Assembly (NCBI RefSeq): GCF_000970855.1
Contig: NZ_KQ034046.1
Coordinates: 48,851-112,850 of the forward strand
DNA from: Lactobacillus helsingborgensis
Lineage (GTDB): Bacteria; Bacillota; Bacilli; Lactobacillales; Lactobacillaceae
Direction of reading: 5' to 3'
Length of the DNA: 64,000 nt
Within the stretch, counting starts at the first letter, position 1. Each line of letters begins with the position of its first letter. Below are positions 1 to 9,294 of the stretch, one piece after another. The position numbers and the translations under genes are program-made. Under the pieces are notes generated by a model. The model had not been told where the DNA came from. It saw only the letters and a list, made by a program, of their open reading frames with translations, and ran no database searches.

Positions 1-1032
1 GCAACAGTTTATTTGAATTACTTAAAGCTAGAGCAACAGGCGTTAAAGCCAACAAGCACCAAAATAGGTATTTATATTGCCTCTGACTCTACTGCGCAAA
101 CGTATTCTTTAACAGAATATCCGCAATCAGGCTGGGGAGCAGAACTGTATCACCAATTAAAGGGAAAGACGGTAAAAATAAAGCCGTCATCTTTTTATCC
201 GCAAGCGACAATTTATGAATGGGAAAATGCTTTTGTCGATAATCGCTCAATGGGAGCAAGGTCCTCCAAGTCATTTATCTTAGAGGCAAGACTTGAGGCA
301 ATTTTAAAAGATATTGCCCCGGGGAATTATTTACTAATTCAATTCGGTGATAACGATGCCACGTCGTATCGTCCTAACCGCTATGTTGCGCCGAAAAAAT
401 TCGCTGAATATTTGGAGCAATACATAGATAGTGCATTGGCAAGAAAAGCAATTCCAATTTTAGTCTCCCCGCCAGCGCAATTTAAATATAATAACCAAAC
501 AAAGCGTTTTAGTATCTGCTTTGATAATTACCGCAAAGTTATGTTGCAAGTTAGTCACCAAAAAAATATTCCGCTGATTGATTTGGGCAAAGAGTCAACC
601 GCGTTATTGAATTATTTAGGCTGGGATGCAGCACACATGCTTTATTTACAAACAAGTAAAGCAGATTATCCCAACCTTAGTGAAGATAAGCATGATATAA
701 CTCATTTTTGTTCTTTTGGTGCTTTCGCCTTGGCTAAAATTATTGCTCAGCATTTAAGCAGTATTATCGGTGCAGAATACTTTGAGTTAAAAGAGTTTAA
801 GCAAGATTTAAGACCAATTATTGACCAGCGCATTGGTATGATTCATTTATCCTGGCCAGAAGTTAAGGGTGCAGAATTTTATGTCATAAAAGAATGCGGC
901 CAAGAAAGGCATTATCTTGCTACTACGTTTAAAACTAGTATTTACGTCAAAGATAACAGACAAAAGCAACTGGCAATAATTCCCTACCATGGCAACCAAC
1001 CATTGGCAAAAGAGTTAATAATTGAAGTCTAG
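1..1032 (+). CDS. CE12-like rhamnogalacturonan acetylesterase (5'-truncated by window edge)
   Basis: SGNH/GDSL-type esterase, most like rhamnogalacturonan acetylesterases that remove acetyl groups from the pectin backbone. The reading frame is open from base 1 and the first residues do not look like a start region, so the gene begins upstream of the window. Counting from the TTG at base 13, the block-I nucleophile is Ser26 in SDST, a block-II-like NRSMG lies near 77-81, the block-III GxND motif is GDND at 112-115, and the catalytic Asp/His pair is D228-x-x-H231 in DITH. Residues about 268-339 look like a fibronectin-III-type module. It is followed after 27 bases by a PAP2 phosphatase and then GH51 and GalM genes, which fits a pectin/arabinan utilisation locus. 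Localisation cannot be judged because the N-terminus is missing. Confidence 0.75.
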   Translation, partial: ATVYLNYLKLEQQALKPTSTKIGIYIASDSTAQTYSLTEYPQSGWGAELYHQLKGKTVKIKPSSFYPQATIYEWENAFVDNRSMGARSSKSFILEARLEAILKDIAPGNYLLIQFGDNDATSYRPNRYVAPKKFAEYLEQYIDSALARKAIPILVSPPAQFKYNNQTKRFSICFDNYRKVMLQVSHQKNIPLIDLGKESTALLNYLGWDAAHMLYLQTSKADYPNLSEDKHDITHFCSFGAFALAKIIAQHLSSIIGAEYFELKEFKQDLRPIIDQRIGMIHLSWPEVKGAEFYVIKECGQERHYLATTFKTSIYVKDNRQKQLAIIPYHGNQPLAKELIIEV

Positions 1033-1059
1033 AAAGGTTAAAAAAGTTATTGATTAATT

Positions 1060-2004
1060 ATGCATACTGAGCAGGAATTGGGGTCAGATTACAAAGTTTT
1101 TTCCCAAAAAACAATTATCGTTACCCTGATTGTCATTTTAATATTATTTGTTATTGGTACTGTTTGGGATCAACCACTTTCTCAGTTACTGGGAAACCAG
1201 AATGAATGGTGGGCAGCTATTATCCAAGATATGGGTGCTTTTCCCAATGTAGTGCTGTGTTTTTTAGGAGCAGAAGTCATTTTCCAAAAAGGGACCAGGC
1301 TGCAAAATCGTCTGTTGAAATATATGACGCTGCTTTTTAGTTTTATGTTTGGTTTAACCAAAACCTGGGATTTTTTTATCGAAGCCAGAAGTCAAATGGG
1401 ACAAGCATTTGCTAATGCTGCTAAAAACTTGCCGGTAGGTGCTGGCAATGACTATTCATTTATAGTTACTAATAAAGAGCTCTATTTTGTTGTGCTATAT
1501 ATCATTGCTTTTTATCTCATTCATAAAGCCGTGCAGCTGGCTTGGCTCCAAAAAGTCAGTGACCGTGATCTTGCAAGACTAGTAATCGTTGGATTAGCTG
1601 GAATTGTAATCGATACGGCAACAGGAGAAATACTTAATCAAATTAAAAATATTGTCAGCAGACCGCGTCCATTTATGAATTTGACTAAAAACGAACCGTT
1701 TAAATCATGGTTTATGGTCAACGGCATGTTAGGTTCTGATGATTTTGCATCTTTTCCATCGGGTCATACCAGGTGCTTTAGTATGGCACTTTATTTTTCG
1801 CTGTTTGTTAATACCAATAACGCAAAATGGGAAAAAATTTGGAAATATATTGGTTTTACCTATTTAATTATCGGTGGTTTTTCCAGAATGGTCATGGAAA
1901 AACATTATCTTTCTGATGTAGCAATGGCTGCCTTTATTGGTTTTTTAGGCATTACTGTTTTGGTAAAACTACTCCATTTAGAAGAAAATAAATTTGATTT
2001 TTAA
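1060..2004 (+). CDS. PAP2-family membrane phosphatase
   Basis: Integral membrane protein of 314 residues with the three phosphatase signature motifs of the PAP2 superfamily: KX6RP (K196...R203-P204), PSGH (233-236) and SRX5HX3D (S275-R276...H282...D286). Members dephosphorylate lipid phosphates such as phosphatidic acid or undecaprenyl diphosphate at the membrane. Hydrophobic segments are seen at about 18-36, 55-72, 88-101, 143-160, 172-186, 237-250, 262-275 and 288-306. It sits inside a glycan-degradation operon, 27 bases after the esterase and 18 before the arabinofuranosidase, which is an odd partner; co-transcription may be fortuitous or may reflect an envelope role. No strong Shine-Dalgarno sequence precedes the ATG. 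The substrate is unknown. Confidence 0.75.
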   Translation: MHTEQELGSDYKVFSQKTIIVTLIVILILFVIGTVWDQPLSQLLGNQNEWWAAIIQDMGAFPNVVLCFLGAEVIFQKGTRLQNRLLKYMTLLFSFMFGLTKTWDFFIEARSQMGQAFANAAKNLPVGAGNDYSFIVTNKELYFVVLYIIAFYLIHKAVQLAWLQKVSDRDLARLVIVGLAGIVIDTATGEILNQIKNIVSRPRPFMNLTKNEPFKSWFMVNGMLGSDDFASFPSGHTRCFSMALYFSLFVNTNNAKWEKIWKYIGFTYLIIGGFSRMVMEKHYLSDVAMAAFIGFLGITVLVKLLHLEENKFDF

Positions 2005-2022
2005 ACTGATGAGGGAGAAAAG

Positions 2023-3543
2023 ATGTTGGAAGCTAGTTCGAAGATTGATGATAACGCGATTGTAGGCAAAGTTGAGCCAAGAGTGTTTGGTACTTTGATA
2101 GAACAGCTTGGTAGAGGTGTCTACGGCGGACTTTATGATCCAGATTCAGAATATGCTGATGAAGAAGGCTTTAGGACAGATGTTATAGAGCTGGTAAAAG
2201 AACTGGGGATAACGACTGTTAGGTGGCCGGGAGGAAATTTTGTTTCTGGCTATAAGTGGGAAGATGGCGTAGGACCAAAGGATAAGCGCCCACGACGACT
2301 AGATTTAGCTTGGCATTCTACAGAAACTAATCAATTTGGCTTGCATGAAATGGAAAGATGGCTACAAAAGGCAGGCAATTTAGAACTTATGGCCGCGTTA
2401 AATATGGGTACGCGCGGTTTACAAAGTGCACTCGACTTTTTAGAGTATGCCAATATTCCCAGCGGTACTGCTTTAGCAGACCAGAGAATAAAAAATGGTG
2501 CCCAAAAGCCCTTTAATATTCGTTTATTTTGTTTAGGAAATGAGATGGACGGTAAGTGGCAGCTCGGTCATTTGGATCAAGTTGAATATGCCAAAAAAGT
2601 GGCAAGAGTGGCTGCAGGTATGAGACAAATGGACCCTCATTTGGAACTTATCGGTTGTGGTTCTTCTAATCACGGGATGGCAACCTTTGGTGAATGGGAA
2701 GAAACTTTATTGCAATATGCTTATGATGAGATTGATTTTGTTTCCTGTCATGCCTATTACCACGCTGATCCCGGTAAATTAGCTACTTTTTTGGGTTCAG
2801 CTGTTGATATGGATCGTTTTATTGATGAGGTCGTTTCTTGTATTGACGCCAGCAAAGCTAAGTTAAGGTCGAATCATCAAGTTAATATTTCTTTTGATGA
2901 ATGGAATGTATGGTATCAAGGATCAGAGCCAAGCAAAGTTCCAGAAGGTCTAAATAATTGGCCGGTTGCACCACATTTACTGGAAGATATTTATACAGTA
3001 ACTGATGCAGTTGTAGTAGGAGATTTTTTAATCACTTTGTTGAAACATGCTGATTGGGTAAAAGCCGCATCCATTGCCCAACTGGTTAATGTGATTGGAC
3101 CCATTATGGCGCCAGCTCATGCTCCTGCTTACCACCAAACCACCTTCTATCCGTTTTCTGAAACAGCTTCTTTGACCAAAAACGGACGGGTGCTAACAGA
3201 AGTGTCTACTTTTCCTAAACTCGAGAATGAAAAATATGGCACGATAGACGTCATTGACTCAGTGAGTGTCTATTGCGCGAATAATTCCTTAGCTATCTTT
3301 ATCGTCAATCGCTCAACAGATGAAGATATTAATTATAAAATAGCTTTACCGGCTGATCATAAATATTCGGAGATTGTTAAGGCGCAAACACTGCATGATG
3401 ACAATTTTTACGCGCAAAATACTGCTGAAAATAATAGTCGCGTCATTTTGAATGATAATGATAGTATTAAGCTAGATTTGCAACAAAAAAAGTTGGAAAT
3501 TAATTTACCTAGAAATTCATGGACAGTTATCAATATTAAATGA
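2023..3543 (+). CDS. abfA: GH51 alpha-L-arabinofuranosidase
   Basis: Intracellular GH51 enzyme (506 aa, the usual length) that hydrolyses terminal alpha-L-arabinofuranosyl residues from arabinan or arabinoxylan oligosaccharides. The family hallmarks are present: the RWPGGNFVSGYKWEDG block at 67-82, the acid/base Glu174 in GNEMDGKWQ, and the nucleophile Glu293 in FDEWNVWYQ. A C-terminal beta-sandwich (about 370-506) completes the normal GH51 architecture. There is no signal peptide, so it should act on imported oligosaccharides. A GAGGGAGA ribosome-binding site lies just before the ATG. It is downstream of the esterase and upstream of galM, whose product may equilibrate the released sugar anomers. 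Confidence 0.93.
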   Translation: MLEASSKIDDNAIVGKVEPRVFGTLIEQLGRGVYGGLYDPDSEYADEEGFRTDVIELVKELGITTVRWPGGNFVSGYKWEDGVGPKDKRPRRLDLAWHSTETNQFGLHEMERWLQKAGNLELMAALNMGTRGLQSALDFLEYANIPSGTALADQRIKNGAQKPFNIRLFCLGNEMDGKWQLGHLDQVEYAKKVARVAAGMRQMDPHLELIGCGSSNHGMATFGEWEETLLQYAYDEIDFVSCHAYYHADPGKLATFLGSAVDMDRFIDEVVSCIDASKAKLRSNHQVNISFDEWNVWYQGSEPSKVPEGLNNWPVAPHLLEDIYTVTDAVVVGDFLITLLKHADWVKAASIAQLVNVIGPIMAPAHAPAYHQTTFYPFSETASLTKNGRVLTEVSTFPKLENEKYGTIDVIDSVSVYCANNSLAIFIVNRSTDEDINYKIALPADHKYSEIVKAQTLHDDNFYAQNTAENNSRVILNDNDSIKLDLQQKKLEINLPRNSWTVINIK

Positions 3544-3583
3544 TTTAATTTTAACTATCTAGATAGTAAAGGAGGTAGTTTAA

Positions 3584-4612
3584 ATGAAAACCTTAGTACA
3601 GAAATATGACAGAATGAATGGCAAGGACCTTTGTGAAATAACTTTGATTAATGAGCACGATGTTAGAGCTACAGTTCTTAATTATGGTGCCACTTTAGAA
3701 AAGTTGGAAATTCCTACAGGCAATAATAAATGGGAAAACATTATTATGTCTCTTGCAACTCCCAAAGATTACGCTACAGAGAGAAATTTCTTAGGTGGGA
3801 CAGTTGGCAGAGTTGCAGGTCGCATTAAGGATGGTAAATGGCAACACGGAAACCAAATTACCCAATTTAAATTAAATGACGGACAGAATTCACTTCATGG
3901 TGGTGGAGAAGTAGGTTTTGATAACAAACCATGGGATTTTAAAGTAACTAGTGATAAAGATACGGCTAGTGTACAGTTAATTCTATTTGATCCTGATGGA
4001 GAAAATAATTATCCGGGAAACATGAAGATTATTGCTACTTACCAGTTAGATAATGATAATAATCTGAATTATAATATCACTGCTTTTACGGATAAAACGA
4101 CTTTGTTTAACCCTACCAACCACACATTTTTCAGGTTGGATGGTCCACAGAGTAATGTTGAAGATTTAAATTTACAGCTTAACGCTGATTATTATGTACC
4201 AGTTGATGATGCAACTATGCCTATTACGGGAATGGCAAAGGTAGCTGACACTGTGTTTGATTTCCGCAAGCCTAAGAGATTAGGTGCTATCATAAATTCT
4301 ACAGCAGAACCACAAATTAAAAATCGTAATGGGTTAGATCATCCCTTCATTCTTAATGGTTATAAGCCAGCAGCTGTCTTGTCTTCTACCAAAACGAACA
4401 GGAAGTTAATCATGTCTACGGATGCACAAGCGGTGGTCGTTTTTAGCGCGAATACTTTTAACCATCAGGGTGCCGCTAAAAATATCGGCAGGCATGATGG
4501 TATAACGTTGGAGGCACAAACCGCTCCTGAAAGTGGCTATAGCTTATCTTCCTTTACATTAGTTCCCGGCGAGAGATTTTCCAGAACTATTAATTGGCAA
4601 GTAGTTTACTAA
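3584..4612 (+). CDS. galM: aldose 1-epimerase (mutarotase)
   Basis: Galactose mutarotase-family protein (342 aa) that interconverts alpha and beta anomers of aldoses in the cytoplasm. Visible motifs are NSLHGG with His105, NPTNH with catalytic His180, the RNGLDHPF block near 251-258, and ITLEAQTAPES near the C-terminus carrying the general-base Glu. It has a near-perfect AAGGAGG ribosome-binding site. The gene is the last of the left-edge operon and is followed directly by a strong terminator. With the GH51 enzyme it would feed arabinose or galactose anomers to downstream metabolism; the exact sugar is not determined by the sequence. Confidence 0.92.
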   Translation: MKTLVQKYDRMNGKDLCEITLINEHDVRATVLNYGATLEKLEIPTGNNKWENIIMSLATPKDYATERNFLGGTVGRVAGRIKDGKWQHGNQITQFKLNDGQNSLHGGGEVGFDNKPWDFKVTSDKDTASVQLILFDPDGENNYPGNMKIIATYQLDNDNNLNYNITAFTDKTTLFNPTNHTFFRLDGPQSNVEDLNLQLNADYYVPVDDATMPITGMAKVADTVFDFRKPKRLGAIINSTAEPQIKNRNGLDHPFILNGYKPAAVLSSTKTNRKLIMSTDAQAVVVFSANTFNHQGAAKNIGRHDGITLEAQTAPESGYSLSSFTLVPGERFSRTINWQVVY

Positions 4613-4620
4613 GTAAAAAA

Positions 4621-4648
4621 AACAAGTTCAATTCTGAACTTGTTTTTT
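4621..4648. terminator. Rho-independent terminator after galM (bidirectional)
   Basis: A 10-bp perfect stem (AACAAGTTCA / TGAACTTGTT, loop ATTC) is followed by a T-run on the plus strand and preceded by an A-run, so it can stop transcription from galM and from the opposite-strand remnant at 4647-4928. Confidence 0.9.
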
Positions 4649-4928
4649 ATTCTGCTGGCTGTTTTCTTTTAAACCATTTGATTGCAGCAACTGTTATGGT
4701 GATTAACACACCAATAATTACCAGCAAGAAATTAGACTTTTTGTTTTCCCCTGTTTGTGCTAATTGCTTAGCATGATTTTTGGTGCCGTGTATATTTTGC
4801 TTTTTAGTAATAATGTGCCTATTTACATTAAATTGATGACTTTTTTGATTGGTGTTGGTTTGTTTAGCGGCCGCTAAATGCAGTTTGGCGGCTGCTTTTT
4901 GGTGTTGGGTTTTTATAAAAGAGTGCTT
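4647..4928 (-). pseudogene. C-terminal remnant of an LPXTG-type cell-wall-anchored protein
   Basis: On the minus strand a 93-codon open stretch encodes a lysine/glutamine/threonine-rich segment and then a textbook sortase signal: LAQTGE (an LPXTG variant used in lactobacilli), a hydrophobic stretch (about FLLVIIGVLITITVAAI), and a positively charged tail KWFKRK, then stop at 4647-4649. An in-frame stop lies at 4929-4931 and there is no ATG, GTG or TTG upstream of the sorting motif that could start it, so only the anchor end survives. The body of the protein is not found upstream, where the next operon's promoter region begins. It is best read as a deletion remnant of a surface protein. Confidence 0.8.
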
Positions 4929-5065
4929 TTAAACGCGCTCTGGTGATAGTGTAATAAAAATTATTATGCTATACATGTAATTAAGCTGATAAAAATATGA
5001 TAAGATTATTATTAATAACTTTTTACAGTCACTGGTTAATTTCATAAAGTCAGGCGGTGCTTTTT

Positions 5066-6184
5066 ATGAAAAGAACATATTTTAAAGCTAATTTTAATAT
5101 TGCACGGAAATCCAGGAAAAACATATTGCTAATGGTGGCACTAGTTTTATTTATGGTTCTCTTTGTCCTAGTGGTTGAAACTCAAAATCTGGGAGATAAT
5201 TACCGACAGTGGCAGTCATACCATGATTCACTTGAGATTAATATTAGCTATTTTGATAGTAATTCATTACATAAAAAAGAATATAAAGAGACATATTACA
5301 ATCTAAATAATCAAGAAGCCTGTATTGCCGGTTTACAAAATGGAGAGGTTTTTAGTGCGCCGCAAACCTATTTAGAGAATTCAATCGACTTATTTCAAAC
5401 CATGCTAAAGGGTTACCGTAATAATTATTTGGGAGCCAGCACTTTAAATGTGCCACCAAAGTATCAATTACATCAAAGGCTGGTGACTTACAAATACCTT
5501 TACCGCCACCACATACCAGCAGCGATGAATTCTAAGTCATCTGTAACATATTTGATTTATATTTTAAATTTTGTAGCTGTTTTTATTTTCTTTTATGTTT
5601 TGCTGATATCTAGTGATGTATGGATGATCAAACTAGACCATGATACGATTTTACGCAATATTCCGTATCGTGTAGAAGACGAAGTGAAAGGCAAAATCCT
5701 GATTAATCTGGTTTTAGTCTTGATTCCCGTACTTATCGGCTTAATTGGGGCATATCTTTTCGCGGGTTTTCGCAACGGTTTTAGGAGTTTAAATTACCCG
5801 AATGTTTTTTATTTCAATAAAATTAGAGCAATCCCTGTATGGCTGGATTGTGTCTACTTTTTACTTTATACGGCAGTATTAGTCATTTTTGTTACCAGTT
5901 TAACGTTATTTTTAAATCAATTAACCAAGAACGTATACTTAAGCATATTTATTGGGATTGCGCTATATGTTTTATCCTATGCGTCTAATCAGCTCTCTAA
6001 GTTTATTGTCTGGCTGCCATCCGAGTACCTTAATGTTAACAATGTTCTTAATGGTACTGTAGCAAGCAAAACGGGCTTTGCCGGTTTAAATTTGGTAACG
6101 GGAGCTGTTATTTTATTAATCTGGTCTTTGATATCAGTTGCAGGGTTTAGATATTTAATCAATAAGGGAGGAACACTGAGATGA
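5066..6184 (+). CDS. ABC-2-type exporter permease, first of two
   Basis: Membrane protein of 372 aa. One transmembrane helix lies near the N-terminus (about 20-40), then a long extracytoplasmic region of about 120 residues, then about five more helices from residue 155 to the C-terminus, the usual plan of ABC-2-type permeases. I chose the ATG at 5066, preceded by GGCGGTG; a GTG at 5057 is possible. Its stop overlaps the next gene's start (ATGA), and an ATPase follows, so 5066-8314 is an ABC exporter operon with two permease subunits. The cargo is unknown; such modules next to Rgg regulators often export or give immunity to peptides, but that is inference. Confidence 0.7.
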   Translation: MKRTYFKANFNIARKSRKNILLMVALVLFMVLFVLVVETQNLGDNYRQWQSYHDSLEINISYFDSNSLHKKEYKETYYNLNNQEACIAGLQNGEVFSAPQTYLENSIDLFQTMLKGYRNNYLGASTLNVPPKYQLHQRLVTYKYLYRHHIPAAMNSKSSVTYLIYILNFVAVFIFFYVLLISSDVWMIKLDHDTILRNIPYRVEDEVKGKILINLVLVLIPVLIGLIGAYLFAGFRNGFRSLNYPNVFYFNKIRAIPVWLDCVYFLLYTAVLVIFVTSLTLFLNQLTKNVYLSIFIGIALYVLSYASNQLSKFIVWLPSEYLNVNNVLNGTVASKTGFAGLNLVTGAVILLIWSLISVAGFRYLINKGGTLR

Positions 6185-7443
6185 AATGGCGTTATTTTCT
6201 TTTTCAATTAAAGTCGTTCCTAGTTAATCCTAAAAATGTCGGTTTATTTATTATCACTATAGTTTTGTCGCTTTATTTCGGCTTGGTTTCCGTGCCTAAC
6301 CATACGGTAATTGAGCAAGTCAATCCTCGGCCAATTCGAAAAGAATATATTGACAATAAAGCTTTTCTTAAAGTAGCACGCGGAGAGGTCGCACTTGCGC
6401 ACAAGCCGGGATATCATTATTTTCCTAGTAAACGAGCAAATGATGCTGTATACACTTATCCAAAAGTTTTAGCATACGACCGCAAATTGCTAGGTGCTTT
6501 AAAGAAAAATGATATGAACGCCTATGCCCGCTACGCTAGTATGCACTACAAGTATGTAGACGATTTAATTTTTGAAAAAAGTAATCGGGCTTTTTTATAC
6601 CCAGCTGCATATAATAAAAATGAAAGTTATATATTGGAGGGACATTATGGCTATCAACGGACCCTTCACTTGTATAACGCACTTTTAGAGAGTAATAAAT
6701 ATAAAAAAACACCATTAAATAAAAATATTCTGGAAGAACGAACCGCTTTACAAGTAATTCAAAATTCTCTTTCGGGATGGACGGTATTATTACTAGTGGT
6801 GATGGTATGTTTCTTTACTGCTGATATTGTGACTAATGACCGCAAATATTACACTGTTTTAGAAAATATTCCTTTAACTAAGCGCACGATTTTATGGCTG
6901 AAGACCGGAGCCGTTGAGGTAGGAGTTTTGCTAAATTTCGTTGTAGCAGGCATAATTGCTCTTTTCTGCATTGCCCCCAAGTATGGCTTAGGCTCACTAA
7001 AGTTGAATACGGTTGATTATTTAGGACAAATAAACTTTAAATCTACTTTCAGAACAGAAACATTGGGTATGTATTATTTGCAGTTTATGATATTTGCCGT
7101 CATTATCACTTTTATTTTTATAAGGCTTACAATTTTGTTATCGATAGTTTTACGTAATGAATATGTTGCTGGAATACTTAGTAGTTTGTTTGCCATTAGT
7201 GCGAAAATGCTTTACTTTTCGCTAGGAATGGGTTTTGTTTATCCAGTTTTAGAAAAGCTGCCTATGACGTATTTCTCTATTGGCGATAGTACAACGGGGA
7301 ATCTGGCATATTTAATGGATGTACCTGGCTGGGGTTTTACTGCGGGCATCAAACCGCTGCTTTACCTGGCACTTACAATTGAAATATTATTATTTTTGTT
7401 CACTCAAATTAGAAGTATACCTTTAGTTAGGCGTGGTGATTAA
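6181..7443 (+). CDS. ABC-2-type exporter permease, second of two
   Basis: Membrane protein of 420 aa with an N-terminal helix (about 18-36), a large extracytoplasmic domain to about residue 195, and a C-terminal set of helices. The plan mirrors the preceding gene, so the two probably form a heterodimeric membrane domain. It overlaps the upstream gene by four bases and is separated from the ATPase by one base, implying translational coupling and a single complex. No peptidase or other enzymatic motif is seen. Substrate unknown. Confidence 0.7.
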   Translation: MKWRYFLFQLKSFLVNPKNVGLFIITIVLSLYFGLVSVPNHTVIEQVNPRPIRKEYIDNKAFLKVARGEVALAHKPGYHYFPSKRANDAVYTYPKVLAYDRKLLGALKKNDMNAYARYASMHYKYVDDLIFEKSNRAFLYPAAYNKNESYILEGHYGYQRTLHLYNALLESNKYKKTPLNKNILEERTALQVIQNSLSGWTVLLLVVMVCFFTADIVTNDRKYYTVLENIPLTKRTILWLKTGAVEVGVLLNFVVAGIIALFCIAPKYGLGSLKLNTVDYLGQINFKSTFRTETLGMYYLQFMIFAVIITFIFIRLTILLSIVLRNEYVAGILSSLFAISAKMLYFSLGMGFVYPVLEKLPMTYFSIGDSTTGNLAYLMDVPGWGFTAGIKPLLYLALTIEILLFLFTQIRSIPLVRRGD

Positions 7444-7444
7444 A

Positions 7445-8314
7445 ATGCTAAATTTAAAAGATGTTACATTAGCTTTTGGCAAAAATGTTGTTTTAGATGA
7501 TATAAACTTGCAATTCAAACAGGGAGAAATAGTGGGTTTGGTTGCACCTAACGGAACGGGTAAATCAACTTTAATTAATGTCATTTTGCACAATTTGACC
7601 CCGCAAAAAGGCTTCATTGAGTATGAAGGTACGCGTTATCAGACTCAAAAAGATACGATTAAATTGCACCAAGAAATTTGTTCCTTTCCTGAGCAAAACG
7701 ACCTTTTTCCTTTCATGACGGGAAGGGACCATCTTAACTTGTACGCCGATCTTTGGCATAATTCTGAAAAGCCCGTTGAGCAAATAATTACTGACTTGCA
7801 AATGGCAGACTATGTTGGCCACAAGGTTGAGACTTATTCATTAGGAATGAAGCAGCGGCTTTGTTTTGCGATGGTAGTAGCGGCTAACTCTCCTGTAATG
7901 CTTTTAGATGAAGTAATGAATGGGCTTGATCCTCAGAATGTAGCTTTAATTTCGCACATGCTTCTTGATCTAAAGGGTGAGAATAAGTTGATCATTATGG
8001 CTTCACACCTTTTGTCCAACTTACAGGAGTATGCAGACAGGGTTTTGTTTATGGGTCACGGTCAAATAATTGAAGATTTAGATAATAAAGAACAACATAA
8101 TCGTTATTTGAAAATGCAGTCCAGTCCTAAAGCAGTAAAAATACTTTCCGGATATGATTTCGAAACTTTGCCCAATAACTTGATCTTGTTGCCTTTAGCA
8201 AAAATTGGGCAGGAAAAGCTAACGCAAATTTTAACGGAGTTAGTTGACGCTGATATTCAATATTCAGTTGAAAGAATTGATATCGAGGACTTATTTAACA
8301 AGTTCTATAATTAA
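7445..8314 (+). CDS. ABC transporter ATP-binding protein
   Basis: Nucleotide-binding subunit (289 aa) for the two permeases just upstream. The Walker A is APNGTGKST at 34-42 (Ala replaces the first Gly of the motif), the signature is the degenerate YSLGMKQRL rather than LSGGQ, and the Walker B is VMLLDEVMNGLD. The degenerate signature is common in the ABC-A/DRI-type export ATPases. The C-terminal about 70 residues form an extra domain. I use the ATG at 7445; the GTG at 7433 would overlap the upstream gene. Its 3' end meets the convergent Rgg-like gene with only 2 bases between them. Confidence 0.85.
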   Translation: MLNLKDVTLAFGKNVVLDDINLQFKQGEIVGLVAPNGTGKSTLINVILHNLTPQKGFIEYEGTRYQTQKDTIKLHQEICSFPEQNDLFPFMTGRDHLNLYADLWHNSEKPVEQIITDLQMADYVGHKVETYSLGMKQRLCFAMVVAANSPVMLLDEVMNGLDPQNVALISHMLLDLKGENKLIIMASHLLSNLQEYADRVLFMGHGQIIEDLDNKEQHNRYLKMQSSPKAVKILSGYDFETLPNNLILLPLAKIGQEKLTQILTELVDADIQYSVERIDIEDLFNKFYN

Positions 8315-8316
8315 AA

Positions 8317-9153
8317 TTATTTAACCTGGTTTAATATCTTTAAAAAATAAGTAGCCGTAGTCTGCATATTCATACTAGTTAAAAAGTGAATAATCGAAAT
8401 AGCAGCCGTATCATTGGCGGTATTGTGAAATGTCAAAATGGCGTTTAGGAAATTGCGGCCAACGACTAGCAGCATTTCATTATCTGGCAAGTCAATCTGA
8501 TTTATTCGTGTAAGTAGTTGGTCTGCAAGTTTAAATTGATTTCTGGTAATTAAGCCAATGACTGCTTCAAAAAGTGCTGCTATACCGAAATGAAAGGTGT
8601 TTTCTCCCGCTTTTTTAATAAAGGAAATATTGCTGCTGATTTGAGCAGCGGTCTGATAGATAATTCTGGGACTAATAATAGGAATGATGTTGGCAAAGAG
8701 TGAGAGAAATTCATGCCCCCAAACCGTTACTTTGTTTAATTGGCAGTTTAACTCATTTTGTTGGGCAATAGGAAAAATATTGTGCTGAGAACTTTTATAA
8801 TACAAACTGCAGGCAATTGCTGCATAGTCCAAGTCAAAAGGATCTTGACTTAATTGATATTTGTTTAAAGCCGCTTGAGCCAGTTTTTCCAAATAGTCTT
8901 TGTCGTGGTTACTCCAAGACTCTTCTAAAATTTGGGCAATATGATCCTGTGGGTCGAGTTTAGCAAGTGCAATATATTTAGTTGCTGATAAATTAAGCTT
9001 TTCACACAGTTTGAGAACGCGGTTAAAATCCATGTGTCCTTGATTATTTTCCCAGCGGGAAAGCATTTGAATGGAACAAATGCCTGCGGCAGCTTCTTTA
9101 AGGGTAATATGCTGCATTTTTCTTAACTGTTTAAATTCATTCCCTGATTGCAT
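8317..9153 (-). CDS. Rgg/GadR/MutR-family transcriptional regulator
   Basis: Regulator of 278 aa. The N-terminal 65 residues form an XRE-type helix-turn-helix (LKEAAAGICSIQMLSRWENN with the typical S-x-x-x-L-S-R-W-E-N signature), and the rest is the helical repeat-like C-terminal domain that in Rgg proteins binds short peptide pheromones. It is divergent from the ABC exporter at 9295 and convergent with the ABC operon ending at 8314, so it is flanked by transporters on both sides. A perfect 16-bp palindrome in the 141-bp divergent spacer is a candidate operator. I found no convincing short hydrophobic peptide gene in the spacer, so any ligand may come from elsewhere. Confidence 0.8.
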   Translation of the reverse strand: MQSGNEFKQLRKMQHITLKEAAAGICSIQMLSRWENNQGHMDFNRVLKLCEKLNLSATKYIALAKLDPQDHIAQILEESWSNHDKDYLEKLAQAALNKYQLSQDPFDLDYAAIACSLYYKSSQHNIFPIAQQNELNCQLNKVTVWGHEFLSLFANIIPIISPRIIYQTAAQISSNISFIKKAGENTFHFGIAALFEAVIGLITRNQFKLADQLLTRINQIDLPDNEMLLVVGRNFLNAILTFHNTANDTAAISIIHFLTSMNMQTTATYFLKILNQVK

Positions 9154-9190
9154 GATGTTTTTGTCCTTTTAAAGATATTATGGCACTTTT

Positions 9191-9206
9191 TTCTCATATA
9201 TGAGAA
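9191..9206. promoter_or_regulatory. perfect 16-bp palindrome, candidate operator
   Basis: TTCTCATATATGAGAA is its own reverse complement and lies between the divergent Rgg-like gene and the ABC exporter gene, about 89 bases before the exporter start. Its position suggests a binding site for the Rgg-like protein; this is inference. Confidence 0.5.
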
Positions 9207-9294
9207 GTAAAAAAATCTCAAAAATAATTCATGCTTTAATATGCTTAATTTAAAACATTACAATCGTTTTTAATAGTAAAAAAGGAGTAACAAA

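Noticed and set aside
4594..4776. 60-codon plus-strand ORF overlapping the end of galM
   Set aside because: It has no ribosome-binding site and runs through the terminator; it is antisense to the LPXTG remnant, which explains its hydrophobic pattern.
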